NCBI GenBank assembly: GCA_039028975.1
Contig: JBCCHB010000012.1
Coordinates: forward strand, 62,001-126,000
Direction: 5' to 3'
Origin: JAHBNG01 sp039028975
GTDB taxonomy: Bacteria > Chloroflexota > Anaerolineae > Caldilineales > Caldilineaceae
DNA length: 64,000 nucleotides
A model generated the notes under the pieces. It was not told the DNA's origin. It made no database searches and saw only the letters and a program-made list of their open reading frames with translations. This document shows, piece after piece, positions 1 to 7,953 of this stretch. Numbering within the stretch: position 1 is the first letter of the stretch; each line of letters opens with the position of its first letter. The position numbers and the translations under genes were made by a program.

Positions 1-625
1 CTTCGTAGATGAAGGTAGTCTCTTGTTGCTGATTGCTAATATCGAGCATGCGGACACTCCATTTCAGCACTTGCTGACCCCGTTCATCGATCCAAGAGTC
101 TGCTAACTCCATAAGGCCTGCTACCTCGTTCAACGTGATAATATCAGGATTGAAGAGATCGACCATCAGGATTCCACTTGGTTTAAGATGATGATATGCT
201 GTTTGGAGTGCTTTAAGCTGATCTGATTGAGATTCGCAATGCATTAAGGTGTTACTAAGGCAAAAAGCAAGGCTATAGTGGGTACTGGGTAGTCTACTTG
301 ATCGTATGTCATCCCTGTATAGACTGATTTGAGTATTCAGGTTGGCAGCATGAATTTTCTGCTCTGCTAATTCGAGCAGTGTTCGGCTAATATCGATACC
401 GTGAGCACTAAATCCAGCCTTCCCCAACGGCACTAGCGCTCTGGCTGTGCCACAACCTAACTCCAAAATTGGGCCTCCATGCTCTACAGCTAGATCCAAG
501 ACCAATTGGACATCATCTTCAACATCTCGATAGTCATAGTCATAGAAGCGGGCAAAGCGATCAAATTGGGTTGCCCAAGCCCTCTCATCATGCTCTAAAG
601 AGGAAGTCAAATCATGAATTGTCAT
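1..625 (-). CDS. Class I SAM-dependent methyltransferase (3' end outside window)
   Basis: The minus strand reads open from an ATG at 625 to the window edge, so the C-terminus is missing. The visible 208 residues have the Rossmann-type methyltransferase layout: an N-terminal helix region (FARFYDYDYRD), glycine-rich motif I ILELGCGTARAL that binds S-adenosylmethionine, an acidic strand end (HGIDIS) for the ribose hydroxyls, and a later LMVDLFNPD strand. The substrate cannot be told from the sequence; the family methylates small molecules, proteins or nucleic acids. It diverges from greA and shares about 320 bp of intergenic DNA with it. An ATG at 615 is out of frame, so 625 is the natural start. 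Confidence 0.8.
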   Translation of the reverse strand, partial: MTIHDLTSSLEHDERAWATQFDRFARFYDYDYRDVEDDVQLVLDLAVEHGGPILELGCGTARALVPLGKAGFSAHGIDISRTLLELAEQKIHAANLNTQISLYRDDIRSSRLPSTHYSLAFCLSNTLMHCESQSDQLKALQTAYHHLKPSGILMVDLFNPDIITLNEVAGLMELADSWIDERGQQVLKWSVRMLDISNQQQETTFIYE

Positions 626-654
626 GATGGTAAATGGTCCTTATTATGAAAAGT

Positions 655-683
655 TTGTCATTTTAAGTAAATGTGTGTATAAT
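655..683 (+). promoter_or_regulatory. Sigma-70 type promoter of greA-lysS
   Basis: TTGTCA at 655-660 and a perfect TATAAT at 678-683 are separated by exactly 17 bp. Transcription would start near 690, leaving a leader of about 260 nt before the greA ATG at 950. This is a sequence match only. Confidence 0.6.
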
Positions 684-704
684 ATGAAGTATGTGTACGG
701 TTTA

Positions 705-733
705 AACCGACCTGCCTACAGGTCGGTTGTTTT
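705..733 (+). terminator. First terminator-like hairpin in the greA leader
   Basis: A perfect 9-bp stem, AACCGACCT (705-713) with AGGTCGGTT (720-728), has a 6-nt loop and is followed by GTTTT. It sits about 15 nt downstream of the predicted start site, where an intrinsic terminator or attenuator would release a very short leader RNA. Confidence 0.5.
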
Positions 734-757
734 AGTTATAGACGTTAATCTCTATTG

Positions 758-781
758 CCGCCATTTGGGGCGGTATTTTTA
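758..781 (+). terminator. Second terminator-like hairpin in the greA leader
   Basis: CCGCC (758-762) pairs with GGCGG (769-773) across a 6-nt loop and is followed at once by TATTTTTA. With the hairpin at 705-733 it makes two consecutive stem-plus-U-tract structures between the promoter and greA. Confidence 0.5.
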
Positions 782-796
782 TATAGATAAACGATA

Positions 797-897
797 CTAT
801 AGATGGTCAGCAAAAGCTTGTCTCCATGAAGATGGAGATGTCCTCCTTTTTGGAATTATCCATAGCGGATTGGACAAGAGTTTTCTGGCGAAGTACA
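797..897 (+). repeat. Family A palindromic repeat, copy 1 (long-arm variant)
   Basis: Starts TATAGATGGTCAGCAAAAGC and ends GTTTTCTGGCGAAGTACA. The ends form an imperfect inverted repeat, and the element matches seven other copies in the window. It is the variant with a CTTGT...TGAAGATGGAGATGTCCTCC extension, shared with the copies at 3216 and 10796. It lies in the greA leader, between the terminator-like hairpins and the start codon. Confidence 0.7.
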
Positions 898-949
898 TGT
901 ATACCAATGGCACCATTAGTTTACTATAGATTAGTTTAGGACATGAATC

Positions 950-1420
950 ATGAGCACAAACGAACCGGTCTACATGACTGAAGAAGGACTTCAGAAAGCA
1001 AAGGAGCGACTTGAGTACCTGACAACTATACGGCGCAAAGAGGTTGCGGCCTTGATCAAGGAAGCCAAGGCGGAAGGCGATCTACGCGAAAATGCTGGCT
1101 ATGATGAGGCAAAGACGCAACAGGGATTTTTGGAAGGTGAGATCCGAGATCTTGAAACCAAGCTCAAATATGCTCAAGTAATCGAAGAGGAAAGTAGAGG
1201 CACTGTTTCAATTGGCTCCACCATCGTGATTCAAGAAATAGACACCGATATTGAAGAAACCTATGAGATTGTAGGGTCTATGGAAGCGGATCCTTCAAAT
1301 GGACGAATTAGCAATGAGAGTCCAATGGGAAAGGCATTTTTAGGCAGAAGAAAAGGTACCAAGGTGAAAGTTGACACACCTGGCGGCCAAATAACCTTTA
1401 AAGTTTTACGCATTGAATAG
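950..1420 (+). CDS. greA: Transcription elongation factor GreA
   Basis: 156 residues, the normal GreA length. The N-terminal coiled coil (about residues 8-78) carries GDLRENAGYDEAK at its tip, with Asp44 and Glu47 in the positions of the acidic residues that enter the RNA-polymerase secondary channel and stimulate cleavage of backtracked transcripts. The C-terminal FKBP-like domain (from about residue 83, GTVSIGSTIVI) includes SPMGKAFLGRRKG. An AGG lies 9 nt before the ATG; another ATG 7 bp upstream is out of frame. lysS follows after 32 bp, so the two are probably co-transcribed. The 5' leader is unusual, with two terminator-like hairpins and a dispersed repeat. Confidence 0.97.
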   Translation: MSTNEPVYMTEEGLQKAKERLEYLTTIRRKEVAALIKEAKAEGDLRENAGYDEAKTQQGFLEGEIRDLETKLKYAQVIEEESRGTVSIGSTIVIQEIDTDIEETYEIVGSMEADPSNGRISNESPMGKAFLGRRKGTKVKVDTPGGQITFKVLRIE

Positions 1421-1452
1421 CCGCGAATTGAATAGTTCATATTCCCATAAAA

Positions 1453-2994
1453 TTGTATGAAAGTGATAGGCCCGTGACCACTTCACCTGAAACGCTATTT
1501 GCGCCTGAAAATTTAACTGATCAAGAGAATGCTCGCCTAAATAACCTTCAATCCTTGATTGAGGCAGGCATACAACCGTACCCAGCTCAAACCAAACGCA
1601 CCCATACGATTGCTCAGGCTCGCCAACTTTATGAAACGGCTCCGTCGAGCGATGAATCGGTATCTGTTGCGGGTCGAATCCGCCTTATACGCGTAATGGG
1701 CAAGATGAGCTTTGCCGTTCTGGAAGATGGGACCGAACGCATACAGATCGTCGTTCGACGTGATAATTTACCTGACGGTTGGTACAATTCAATCTGGAAA
1801 AAATTAATAGATTTGGGTGATTTTATACAAGTAACCGGTCCATTGATGGTGACCAAGACAGAGGAATTAAGCGTCGATGCTCAAGAAATTCAATTCTTAA
1901 GTAAGTCGCTCAAACCCATGCCTGATAAGTGGCATGGGGTTCGTGATCCAGAGACTCGTTACCGGCGTCGGCACCTAGATCTGATTGCCAATCCAGATGT
2001 CAGGGAAATTTTTCGTACGCGGGCCAATATTGTACGAAGTTTACGCGACTATCTAGACAGAGAGGATTTTCTTGAGGTAGAGACACCGATTTTGCAGCCA
2101 ATCTACGGCGGTGCAGCGGCGCGCCCATTTGTTACCCACCATAATCAGTTACATCAGGATCTCTATTTAAGAATTAGCTTTGAGCTATACCTGAAACGCT
2201 TAATTGTAAGTGGTTTTGATCGGGTCTATGAGATTGGCCGTGACTTTCGTAATGAGGGTGTGAGCTTTAAACATAACCCAGAATTTACACAGCTAGAATT
2301 CTACGAGGCATACGCAGATTATCATGATGTCATGAAACGCACAGAAGAGATGGTTGCCTCTACGGCTGAAAAGGTGTTGGGGTCACTTCACTTGGAGTGG
2401 CAAGAGCATCAGATTGATCTGACACCACCTTGGACTAGAGTCCCTCTTCGTGAAGCAATTCTGCAGGAATCTGACATCGACTATGAGCAGTTCCCTGATG
2501 CTGAATCGCTTGCGACAGAGATGCGACGCCATGGTTTAGATGCAAATCCGAAACATGGATGGGGCAAGCTTGTGGATAATTTGATGAGCACGTTTGTCGA
2601 ACCAAAGCTCATACAGCCCACATTTCTCATTGATTACCCTAGAGATGTTAGCCCATTAGCCAAAGCAGCTCCAGACAATGAACGTCAAGTTGAACGGTTT
2701 GAAGGGTTCGTGGCTGGGTTTGAACTTTGTAATGCGTTCTCTGAAATTAACGACCCCATTGATCAGCTTCAGCGCTTTGTAGATGAAAGCTATCGAGGGG
2801 ATGAAGGAGACGAGGATGCCCATCCTATTGACGTTGATTATATTGAGACATTAAGCTACGGTATGCCACCAACAGGTGGGTTTGGCATGGGAATTGATCG
2901 GTTGACCATGCTGCTAACAAATCAGGATACCATACGTGAAGTCATCCTCTTTCCCCATTTACGCTCATTAAAGGACGATTCTCAAGAAGGCTAA
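1453..2994 (+). CDS. lysS: Lysyl-tRNA synthetase, class II
   Basis: Charges tRNA-Lys with lysine. An N-terminal OB-fold anticodon-binding domain (about residues 70-160, VAGRIRLIRVMGKMSFAVL) precedes the class II catalytic core: motif 1 region with YGGAAARPF, motif 2 FRNEGVSFKHNPEFT (about 271-285) and motif 3 GFGMGIDRLTMLL (about 477-489). The full frame opens at TTG 1453 (513 aa). An in-frame GTG at 1474 with a nearby GATAGG is an equally possible start. Neither site has a strong Shine-Dalgarno, so the first seven residues are uncertain. It lies 32 bp after greA. Confidence 0.96.
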   Translation: MYESDRPVTTSPETLFAPENLTDQENARLNNLQSLIEAGIQPYPAQTKRTHTIAQARQLYETAPSSDESVSVAGRIRLIRVMGKMSFAVLEDGTERIQIVVRRDNLPDGWYNSIWKKLIDLGDFIQVTGPLMVTKTEELSVDAQEIQFLSKSLKPMPDKWHGVRDPETRYRRRHLDLIANPDVREIFRTRANIVRSLRDYLDREDFLEVETPILQPIYGGAAARPFVTHHNQLHQDLYLRISFELYLKRLIVSGFDRVYEIGRDFRNEGVSFKHNPEFTQLEFYEAYADYHDVMKRTEEMVASTAEKVLGSLHLEWQEHQIDLTPPWTRVPLREAILQESDIDYEQFPDAESLATEMRRHGLDANPKHGWGKLVDNLMSTFVEPKLIQPTFLIDYPRDVSPLAKAAPDNERQVERFEGFVAGFELCNAFSEINDPIDQLQRFVDESYRGDEGDEDAHPIDVDYIETLSYGMPPTGGFGMGIDRLTMLLTNQDTIREVILFPHLRSLKDDSQEG

Positions 2995-3037
2995 ACCACC
3001 CAGGGAATGAGAATCAACCTACTTTAAATTTAGAGGC

Positions 3038-3075
3038 TATCGCAGGGGACCTAGATAGGTTTGCCCCTGTGATAA
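3038..3075 (+). other. Stem-loop downstream of lysS
   Basis: TATCGCAGGGG (3038-3048) pairs with CCCCTGTGATA (3065-3075), with one G-T wobble. It lies 43 bp after the lysS stop but has no clear T-tract, so it may be a 3'-end processing stem rather than a complete intrinsic terminator. Confidence 0.35.
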
Positions 3076-3111
3076 TCTTACCAACCACTCGAACTCCTGA
3101 AGAACTGCTAT

Positions 3112-3157
3112 TTATAAGGAAACTAATGCCGTGTAGCGGTATCAGTTTCTTTATAAT
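3112..3157. other. Second stem-loop in the lysS-dnaJ-like gap
   Basis: About 19-20-nt arms: TTATAAGGAAACTAATGCC on the left and GGTATCAGTTTCTTTATAA on the right, with a very short loop and two or three mismatches or wobbles. No T-run follows. The 796-bp gap from 2995 to 3790 holds these two stems and two family A repeats; no gene was seen in it. Confidence 0.35.
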
Positions 3158-3215
3158 ACAACCTCGCCCATATTTGGCCCGATAAACCTTTCATCCCAGT
3201 CGTGGGGACTTTCCC

Positions 3216-3345
3216 ATGCAGATGGTCAGCTTGTACCCTTGAAGCCGAGGGCTTGTACCCGTCTTTACGGGTATGTCCTCTTTTCCCAGAATTATCTACA
3301 ACAGATCAGGCAAGAGTCAGGACGAAACTTTTCTGGCAAAGTATA
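3216..3345 (+). repeat. Family A palindromic repeat, copy 2 (longest variant)
   Basis: Begins CAGATGGTCAGCTTGTACCC and ends ACTTTTCTGGCAAAGTATA. It contains an inner hairpin around GGCTTGTACCCGTCTTTACGG and the ATGTCCTCTTTTCCC block shared with copy 1. At about 130 bp it is longer than the 95-bp core form. Confidence 0.6.
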
Positions 3346-3532
3346 AGGACATTACTATCGGCATGAAGCTCCCAGCCCTATGAAATATCGTCATCAATTA
3401 GTAGATAGATCGTAATTTACCCGAAAGAAACATAATCGGTAATGAGTGGTATAACTATATGGTGTAATTTGCAAATATGATCATTCATTTTCTCATTTTA
3501 TGACTAGCAATCGATTGCATCTCAATAGGTTG

Positions 3533-3630
3533 ATATATAGTCCGCCAGAAAAATCTTGTCCCGGCTCTTGTCCAGTCTCTTCCGAGGGGTTCCCAAAAGG
3601 GAGGACAGAACTTTCTGGCCATCTATATAA
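3533..3630 (-). repeat. Family A palindromic repeat, copy 3 (core form, inverted)
   Basis: On the minus strand it reads TATATAGATGGCCAGAAAG, then CTGTCCTCCCTTTTGGGAA, then GAGCCGGGACAAG, and ends TTTTTCTGGCGG. It lies about 190 bp after copy 2 in the opposite orientation, upstream of the J-domain gene. Confidence 0.7.
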
Positions 3631-3790
3631 GGGGAGTTAGAACCAAACCTTACACTCGAATATCCCATCTTTGCCTATTTCCAACAACGTCTATCTTTTC
3701 TTGGTACTCTACTCGAGCAATGCAGAACTTAGAGGCTAGAGATTCACGAATGCTATCTCCATTTTTGCTCGAAAAGTAGGACTTGCTGAT

Positions 3791-6040
3791 ATGTTCCAAA
3801 CAACTGATAAGCGTACAAGTAGTAGAGAGTTAACGCACTATCAGGTTCTTCAGGTTGATGCGCAAGCAGATCAGACCGTCATTGATGCTGCTTATCGACG
3901 CCTCGCTCGAAGTTACCACCCCGATTACAATGACTCAGCTGAAGCATTATCGATGATGCAACAACTGAATTCGGCGTATTCTGTTCTTCGAGATCCTGTC
4001 AAAAGATATCAATATGATGCACAATTAAAAGTGCAAAATAGTCGTAACGAGCGTACCCTTCGGTACCGGGTACGCTCCTCATCCCGATTATGGCTGGCAC
4101 TTCCTTCTTGTCTTGCTCTGGCGCTCTTCGTCTTTGTTCTCTTTATTAATCCATCAACCCGTTTGGGCGCATACTCCTCCAACATTGCCGCAACGGCAAC
4201 CAGCGTTGCAATTTGGATGGATCGGGCTGTCATGATGACTGTGACCTCCATGCCCGAAGGGACGAGCCAGGAACTCTCCTCTGTTAACATGCAACAAAAC
4301 TTAACCAACTTCTTTCTGCCACGGGAAAATGTAGCGATCTCTAGCGATGATAGTCCACCCATGACTTTGGTTCCACTGCAGGCGTATACATCAACCAGAA
4401 TGCCCACACCCATACCTCCAGAGATCCCGACAAGTACAGGAGGAACCGAAAGATCCATTGCATCAGCTCCCACTACCGTAACTGCACGCTCGGGGTTGGC
4501 AGCCAACCGGCAGGAAACCCAACAACAAGTAATCAAATCCACAACTCCAACAGCAACTCCTGCGTTAGGTAGCACACCACTCTCAATGGTGGCTACAATG
4601 GGGACTGAAACGGCCACCTCCGCGCCACGGCGGCTAACCCAGACACCTGCTGCCGGGTCAATGCCCCCCCCCACTGGAATATCCACAAAGATTCTTACTG
4701 AGACCTTGACAAGAGCTCCGCTAGAAACCACTACCAATATACCAACAAAGGCAGCCGTAGCCACATCTACCTCGACATCTATATCGGCGGCAGCTGAGAC
4801 AGAAACTGAAACACCAGAGCCTCTCACTACAACACCAACCGATTCGCCTACCGTCGCCCCTACGTGGACCCCAACACAGATCCCAACCGACACACCAACC
4901 GAGACATCAACCGCTGAGTCCACATCAACCGCGACTGGAACAGCCACAGAGACACCAGAGCCTCCTACTACAACACCTACCGATATACCTACTGTCGACC
5001 CTACGTGGACCCCAACACAGATCCCAACCGGCACACCAATCGAGACATCAACAGCTGAGCCCACATCAACCGCGACTGGAACAGCCACAGAGACACCAGA
5101 GCCTCCCACTACAACACCTACCGATATACCTACTGTCGACCCTACGTGGACCCCAACACAGATCCCAACCGGCACACCAACCGAGACATCAACAACTGAA
5201 CCCACATCAACTGCGACTGGAACAGCCACAGAGACACCAGAGCCTCCCACTGCAACACCCACTGAGACGGCGACAAGCATGCCTACATCTACGGCCACGC
5301 TCATGCCAACAGCAACATTCCTACCTACATCTACCGCCACTAGCCAACCCACTGGCACATCAACTGGAACAGTAAGAGAGCTGGCGCTCAACACGCCGAC
5401 CAAGACAGCAACGTTCTTACCGACATCCACGGCAAACGCCTTGTCAATCGGGGAAGAGACACAAACAGAGACAGAAGCGGAGATAGCCACGGAGGAATCA
5501 ATCGAGCCCACGGAGTCATCTACGCCGACTTCACCAGAGACGCCAAAAACGCTTTCCAAACTCACTAAAACCGATATACCAACGGCAACAGAGGTCGCGC
5601 CCGCTTCTCCCGAACCGCTTATCGTCGCCGAGTCTTTTGTTGGCCTTGCTGACATTGATGCAGAGCTATATGACAAGCTAACGGGGACCCCCGTGGCTGG
5701 GCTATATTCAGGCACACAAGTATTTGTTGTGGCAAAAACCAATGATAACCAGTGGTACCAACTAAATGATGGTTACTGGGTAAAGGCTAAGGCGATTAAA
5801 CGCTCGGAGGACAATTCCGATGATGCCAACCCGACCCTATCAACCCTGATAACCTTTCCGGCCACTGCTGTGGCATTGACCGATACAAATCTGTTTGATT
5901 CCATAGGTGATGATCGTCAGGCTGTGGCTGGTGTGTTCGCAGGAACAGCACTCAAAATTGTGGACATCAGCGAGGACGGCATTTGGTATCAGTTGGAAGA
6001 TGGATTTTGGATTGCAGCCGATGTGACCGAAGTCGAGTAA
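3791..6040 (+). CDS. Membrane-anchored J-domain protein with Thr/Pro linker and two SH3-like repeats
   Basis: 749 residues. Residues 15-78 form a DnaJ J domain with the diagnostic HPD tripeptide at 43-45, which in the family stimulates Hsp70 ATPase. One hydrophobic segment (about 100-120, LWLALPSCLALALFVFVLF) should cross the membrane, leaving the J domain in the cytoplasm. A very long Ser/Thr/Pro linker follows, with three 47-residue in-frame repeats. The C-terminus holds two similar SH3-like modules of about 55 residues (W-Y-Q-L-x-D-G-Y/F-W motifs near 655 and 725). GTAGGA lies upstream of the ATG. The partner Hsp70 and the exported ligand are unknown. It is not a canonical DnaJ: the Gly/Phe and zinc-finger regions are absent. 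Confidence 0.85.
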   Translation: MFQTTDKRTSSRELTHYQVLQVDAQADQTVIDAAYRRLARSYHPDYNDSAEALSMMQQLNSAYSVLRDPVKRYQYDAQLKVQNSRNERTLRYRVRSSSRLWLALPSCLALALFVFVLFINPSTRLGAYSSNIAATATSVAIWMDRAVMMTVTSMPEGTSQELSSVNMQQNLTNFFLPRENVAISSDDSPPMTLVPLQAYTSTRMPTPIPPEIPTSTGGTERSIASAPTTVTARSGLAANRQETQQQVIKSTTPTATPALGSTPLSMVATMGTETATSAPRRLTQTPAAGSMPPPTGISTKILTETLTRAPLETTTNIPTKAAVATSTSTSISAAAETETETPEPLTTTPTDSPTVAPTWTPTQIPTDTPTETSTAESTSTATGTATETPEPPTTTPTDIPTVDPTWTPTQIPTGTPIETSTAEPTSTATGTATETPEPPTTTPTDIPTVDPTWTPTQIPTGTPTETSTTEPTSTATGTATETPEPPTATPTETATSMPTSTATLMPTATFLPTSTATSQPTGTSTGTVRELALNTPTKTATFLPTSTANALSIGEETQTETEAEIATEESIEPTESSTPTSPETPKTLSKLTKTDIPTATEVAPASPEPLIVAESFVGLADIDAELYDKLTGTPVAGLYSGTQVFVVAKTNDNQWYQLNDGYWVKAKAIKRSEDNSDDANPTLSTLITFPATAVALTDTNLFDSIGDDRQAVAGVFAGTALKIVDISEDGIWYQLEDGFWIAADVTEVE
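4810..5232 (+). repeat. 141-bp in-frame minisatellite (three units plus a partial fourth)
   Basis: ACACCAGAGCCTC recurs at 4811, 4952, 5093 and 5234, giving an exact 141-bp period (47 codons). Units encode TPEPPTTTPTDIPTVDPTWT followed by a similar Ser/Thr/Pro stretch. Units 2 and 3 are nearly identical in DNA, which points to recent duplication. Confidence 0.9.
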
Positions 6041-6057
6041 CCTATGCCGTACCGCAC

Positions 6058-6133
6058 TCATTTTGAAAACCGCAGTTTTCCCTAGATTTAAAAGAGCCAC
6101 CAAACTACGGTTTTCAAGAGGAGCTACCTATAA
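6058..6133. repeat. Family B palindromic repeat, copy 1
   Basis: TTGAAAACCGCAGTTT (6063-6078) pairs with AAACTACGGTTTTCAA (6102-6117) with one mismatch, around a CCTAGATTTAAAAGAGCCACC loop-type centre. It lies between the convergent ends of the J-domain gene and the carbamoylase and could end transcription from both sides, although no T-run is present. Confidence 0.65.
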
Positions 6134-7383
6134 TTTGCCCGATCCAGCACGGCATGCAGCAAGACATTGCAGCCATCTACCAGATCGCTCTGTTTGGCAT
6201 TTTCTAGCTCGTTATGGCTTAATCCATCTTCGCATGGCACAAAGATCATGCTTGTTGGAACCACCCGATTGATATAAGCGGCATCGTGGCCCGCTCCGCT
6301 GGTTATTTCCATAGGTTGAATGCCGGTGATCACTGTCGCTCGCCGAACAGCATCAATGCACTCTTGGGCAAATGATACAGGTGGTGAATTCCATATTGCT
6401 TTCAGCTCAATGGCCTGACCGCTAGCAGAGTAAGCCTCTTGTACAACATCTTGGAGCGCTTTTTCAACCGTGTCAAGAATGCTCGCATCAGGGTGGCGGA
6501 TATCAAATGTGAGGGTTAGCTGCCCTGGCACAGTATTGATACTGCCTGGTGAAGGTATTAGATCACCGATGGTCATTCGAATATTGGGAAAATATTCATC
6601 GGCCAAGGCGTAGAATTCCTGAATGATGGGAAGCACGGCTCGCACTGGGTCACGGCGTCGATCCATGGGTGTGGTTCCGGCATGGCTCTCCTTCCCCTCT
6701 ATCGTTAGGTGATACCAACGCATCCCCTGGACGCCGGTGACAATGCCCACCGAAATATCCTCTGACTCTAGAATGGGACCCTGTTCGATGTGGATTTCAA
6801 AGGATGCTGCATAATCGCGACCTGTCACCGGCATTTCGCCTGCGTAGCCAATACGTTCTAACTCCTGCCCGATGGTCTTGCCTTCTTTATCCGCACGCGA
6901 AAGACCATACTCTAGCGTAAACTCCCCTCCAAAGACACCGGATGCGACCATGGCTGGTGCAAAGCGGGCACCTTCTTCATTTGTCCAGGAGACAATCTCC
7001 AGTGGCGCTCTGGTCTGCACTTGGTGATCATTCAGGGTTTCAATGACTTCCAAAGCCGCCAAGACGCCGTAGGCACCGTCAAACTTACCACCCGTGGGTT
7101 GGCTATCCAAGTGGCTGCCAAAGAGGATGGGGAGGGCTTCTTCGTCTGTCCCTTCGCGTCGAGCAAAAATACTGCCCATCTGGTCAATCGCAATGGTGCA
7201 TCCAGCAGCCTTACAGCGCTCGATAAACCACTCGCGACCAATGCGATCTTCATTGCTTAAAGCCACACGGCAGACACCTCCTTTGGCTGTCGCACCGATC
7301 TGGGCCAATTCCATTAGATTTTGCCACAATCGGTCCCCGTTAACGCGTAGCTGTTCCAGATCTTTTGAGTCCATATGTTCCAT
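6124..7383 (-). CDS. M20-family N-carbamoyl-L-amino-acid hydrolase / allantoate amidohydrolase
   Basis: 419 residues, typical of the hydantoinase/carbamoylase branch of peptidase family M20. Visible metal-site motifs are GSHLDSQPTGGKFDGAYG, TNEEGARFAP and the late SGAGHDAAYINRV with CEDGLSHNELE. EIHIEQGP and GKESHAGTTPMDRRRDP mark the dimerisation/substrate region. The family removes the carbamoyl group from N-carbamoyl amino acids or ureido compounds; the exact substrate cannot be set here. AAGGAG lies 7 nt before the ATG, which fixes the start. No hydantoinase or allantoinase gene is nearby. A family A repeat begins 18 bp upstream of the start codon. Confidence 0.88.
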   Translation of the reverse strand: MEHMDSKDLEQLRVNGDRLWQNLMELAQIGATAKGGVCRVALSNEDRIGREWFIERCKAAGCTIAIDQMGSIFARREGTDEEALPILFGSHLDSQPTGGKFDGAYGVLAALEVIETLNDHQVQTRAPLEIVSWTNEEGARFAPAMVASGVFGGEFTLEYGLSRADKEGKTIGQELERIGYAGEMPVTGRDYAASFEIHIEQGPILESEDISVGIVTGVQGMRWYHLTIEGKESHAGTTPMDRRRDPVRAVLPIIQEFYALADEYFPNIRMTIGDLIPSPGSINTVPGQLTLTFDIRHPDASILDTVEKALQDVVQEAYSASGQAIELKAIWNSPPVSFAQECIDAVRRATVITGIQPMEITSGAGHDAAYINRVVPTSMIFVPCEDGLSHNELENAKQSDLVDGCNVLLHAVLDRANYR

Positions 7384-7400
7384 AGCTGTTCTCCTTTCAC

Positions 7401-7495
7401 TATATAGTTGGTCAAAAAGGTTCTGTCCCCTCTTCCCGGAACTTTCCAGAGTGGATGATCCACGAGTCGGGACAAGACTTTTTTGGCAAAGTACA
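7401..7495 (+). repeat. Family A palindromic repeat, copy 4 (core form)
   Basis: Starts TATATAGTTGGTCAAAAAGG, has CTGTCCCCTCTTCCCGGAA in the middle and ends GACAAGACTTTTTTGGCAAA. It abuts the ribosome-binding region of the carbamoylase gene, so it would lie in that gene's 5' leader. Confidence 0.7.
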
Positions 7496-7953
7496 CCGGG
7501 GTTGTTTCTCTGAATTCAGTAGAACACAACCGTATAGAAACATGTCTTCATTCGAAGCGAGGCCGGCACGAGGCGAGCCATGTGGCTGCGAGCCACTGAT
7601 ATTCGGATTGTTTTGAAAATAGGTGCATTCCGAAGGCCATTGGGTGCTGCACCGCCGCGGACTTGAAAACGGTGATACTCCTTTGTTCTACATGATGAAT
7701 CACTAAACGGCTGATTTCCAACGGAGCGGGGTATAGTAAAGCCTCAACGTGAAAACAACTGCAATATAACATTAGCAAAACAATTTCGCATCTTGTACAA
7801 TGGAGGAATGTACGAAAGGAAATCTATTAGGCTAAACCAGAATAGTAAACGTATGACAGCAGAACCCACGTCTAGGTCCATTTATGTATCAAGCAGCATG
7901 GGTTTACATATCATTGTTATCGTGGTGTAGCCTACCAATGAAGGGAACGGAGC
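7496..7953. other. Intergenic region upstream of the ThDP enzyme gene
   Basis: 458 bp between the family A repeat and the ThDP enzyme start. No convincing full-length gene is seen. It must hold the divergent promoters, but no strong -35/-10 pair stands out. A 40-codon open frame at 7808-7930 ends in an Ile/Val run and is listed separately. Confidence 0.5.
7808..7930 (+). CDS. Possible leader peptide before the ThDP enzyme (very uncertain)
   Basis: A 40-codon frame starts MYERKSIRLNQ and ends in GLHIIVIVV, with its stop 23 bp before the downstream ATG. Branched-chain residue runs are typical of leader peptides that control acetolactate synthase operons. However, GGAGGA lies directly against its ATG, too close for normal initiation, and no terminator/antiterminator fits in the 23-bp gap. 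It may be a chance frame. Confidence 0.2.
   Translation: MYERKSIRLNQNSKRMTAEPTSRSIYVSSSMGLHIIVIVV

Noticed and set aside
624..929. 101-codon plus-strand frame before greA
   Set aside because: It spans the greA promoter, both leader hairpins and a family A repeat, so it is not a credible protein.
4009..5742. 577-codon open frame on the minus strand rich in Val/Gly/Ser
   Set aside because: It is the antisense reading of the Thr/Pro minisatellite gene; ACA/ACC/CCA codons give GTT/GGT in reverse, so long frames arise without selection.
7548..7778. 76-codon minus-strand frame in the carbamoylase/ThDP gap
   Set aside because: No start signal, no homology recognised and poor composition; treated as chance.
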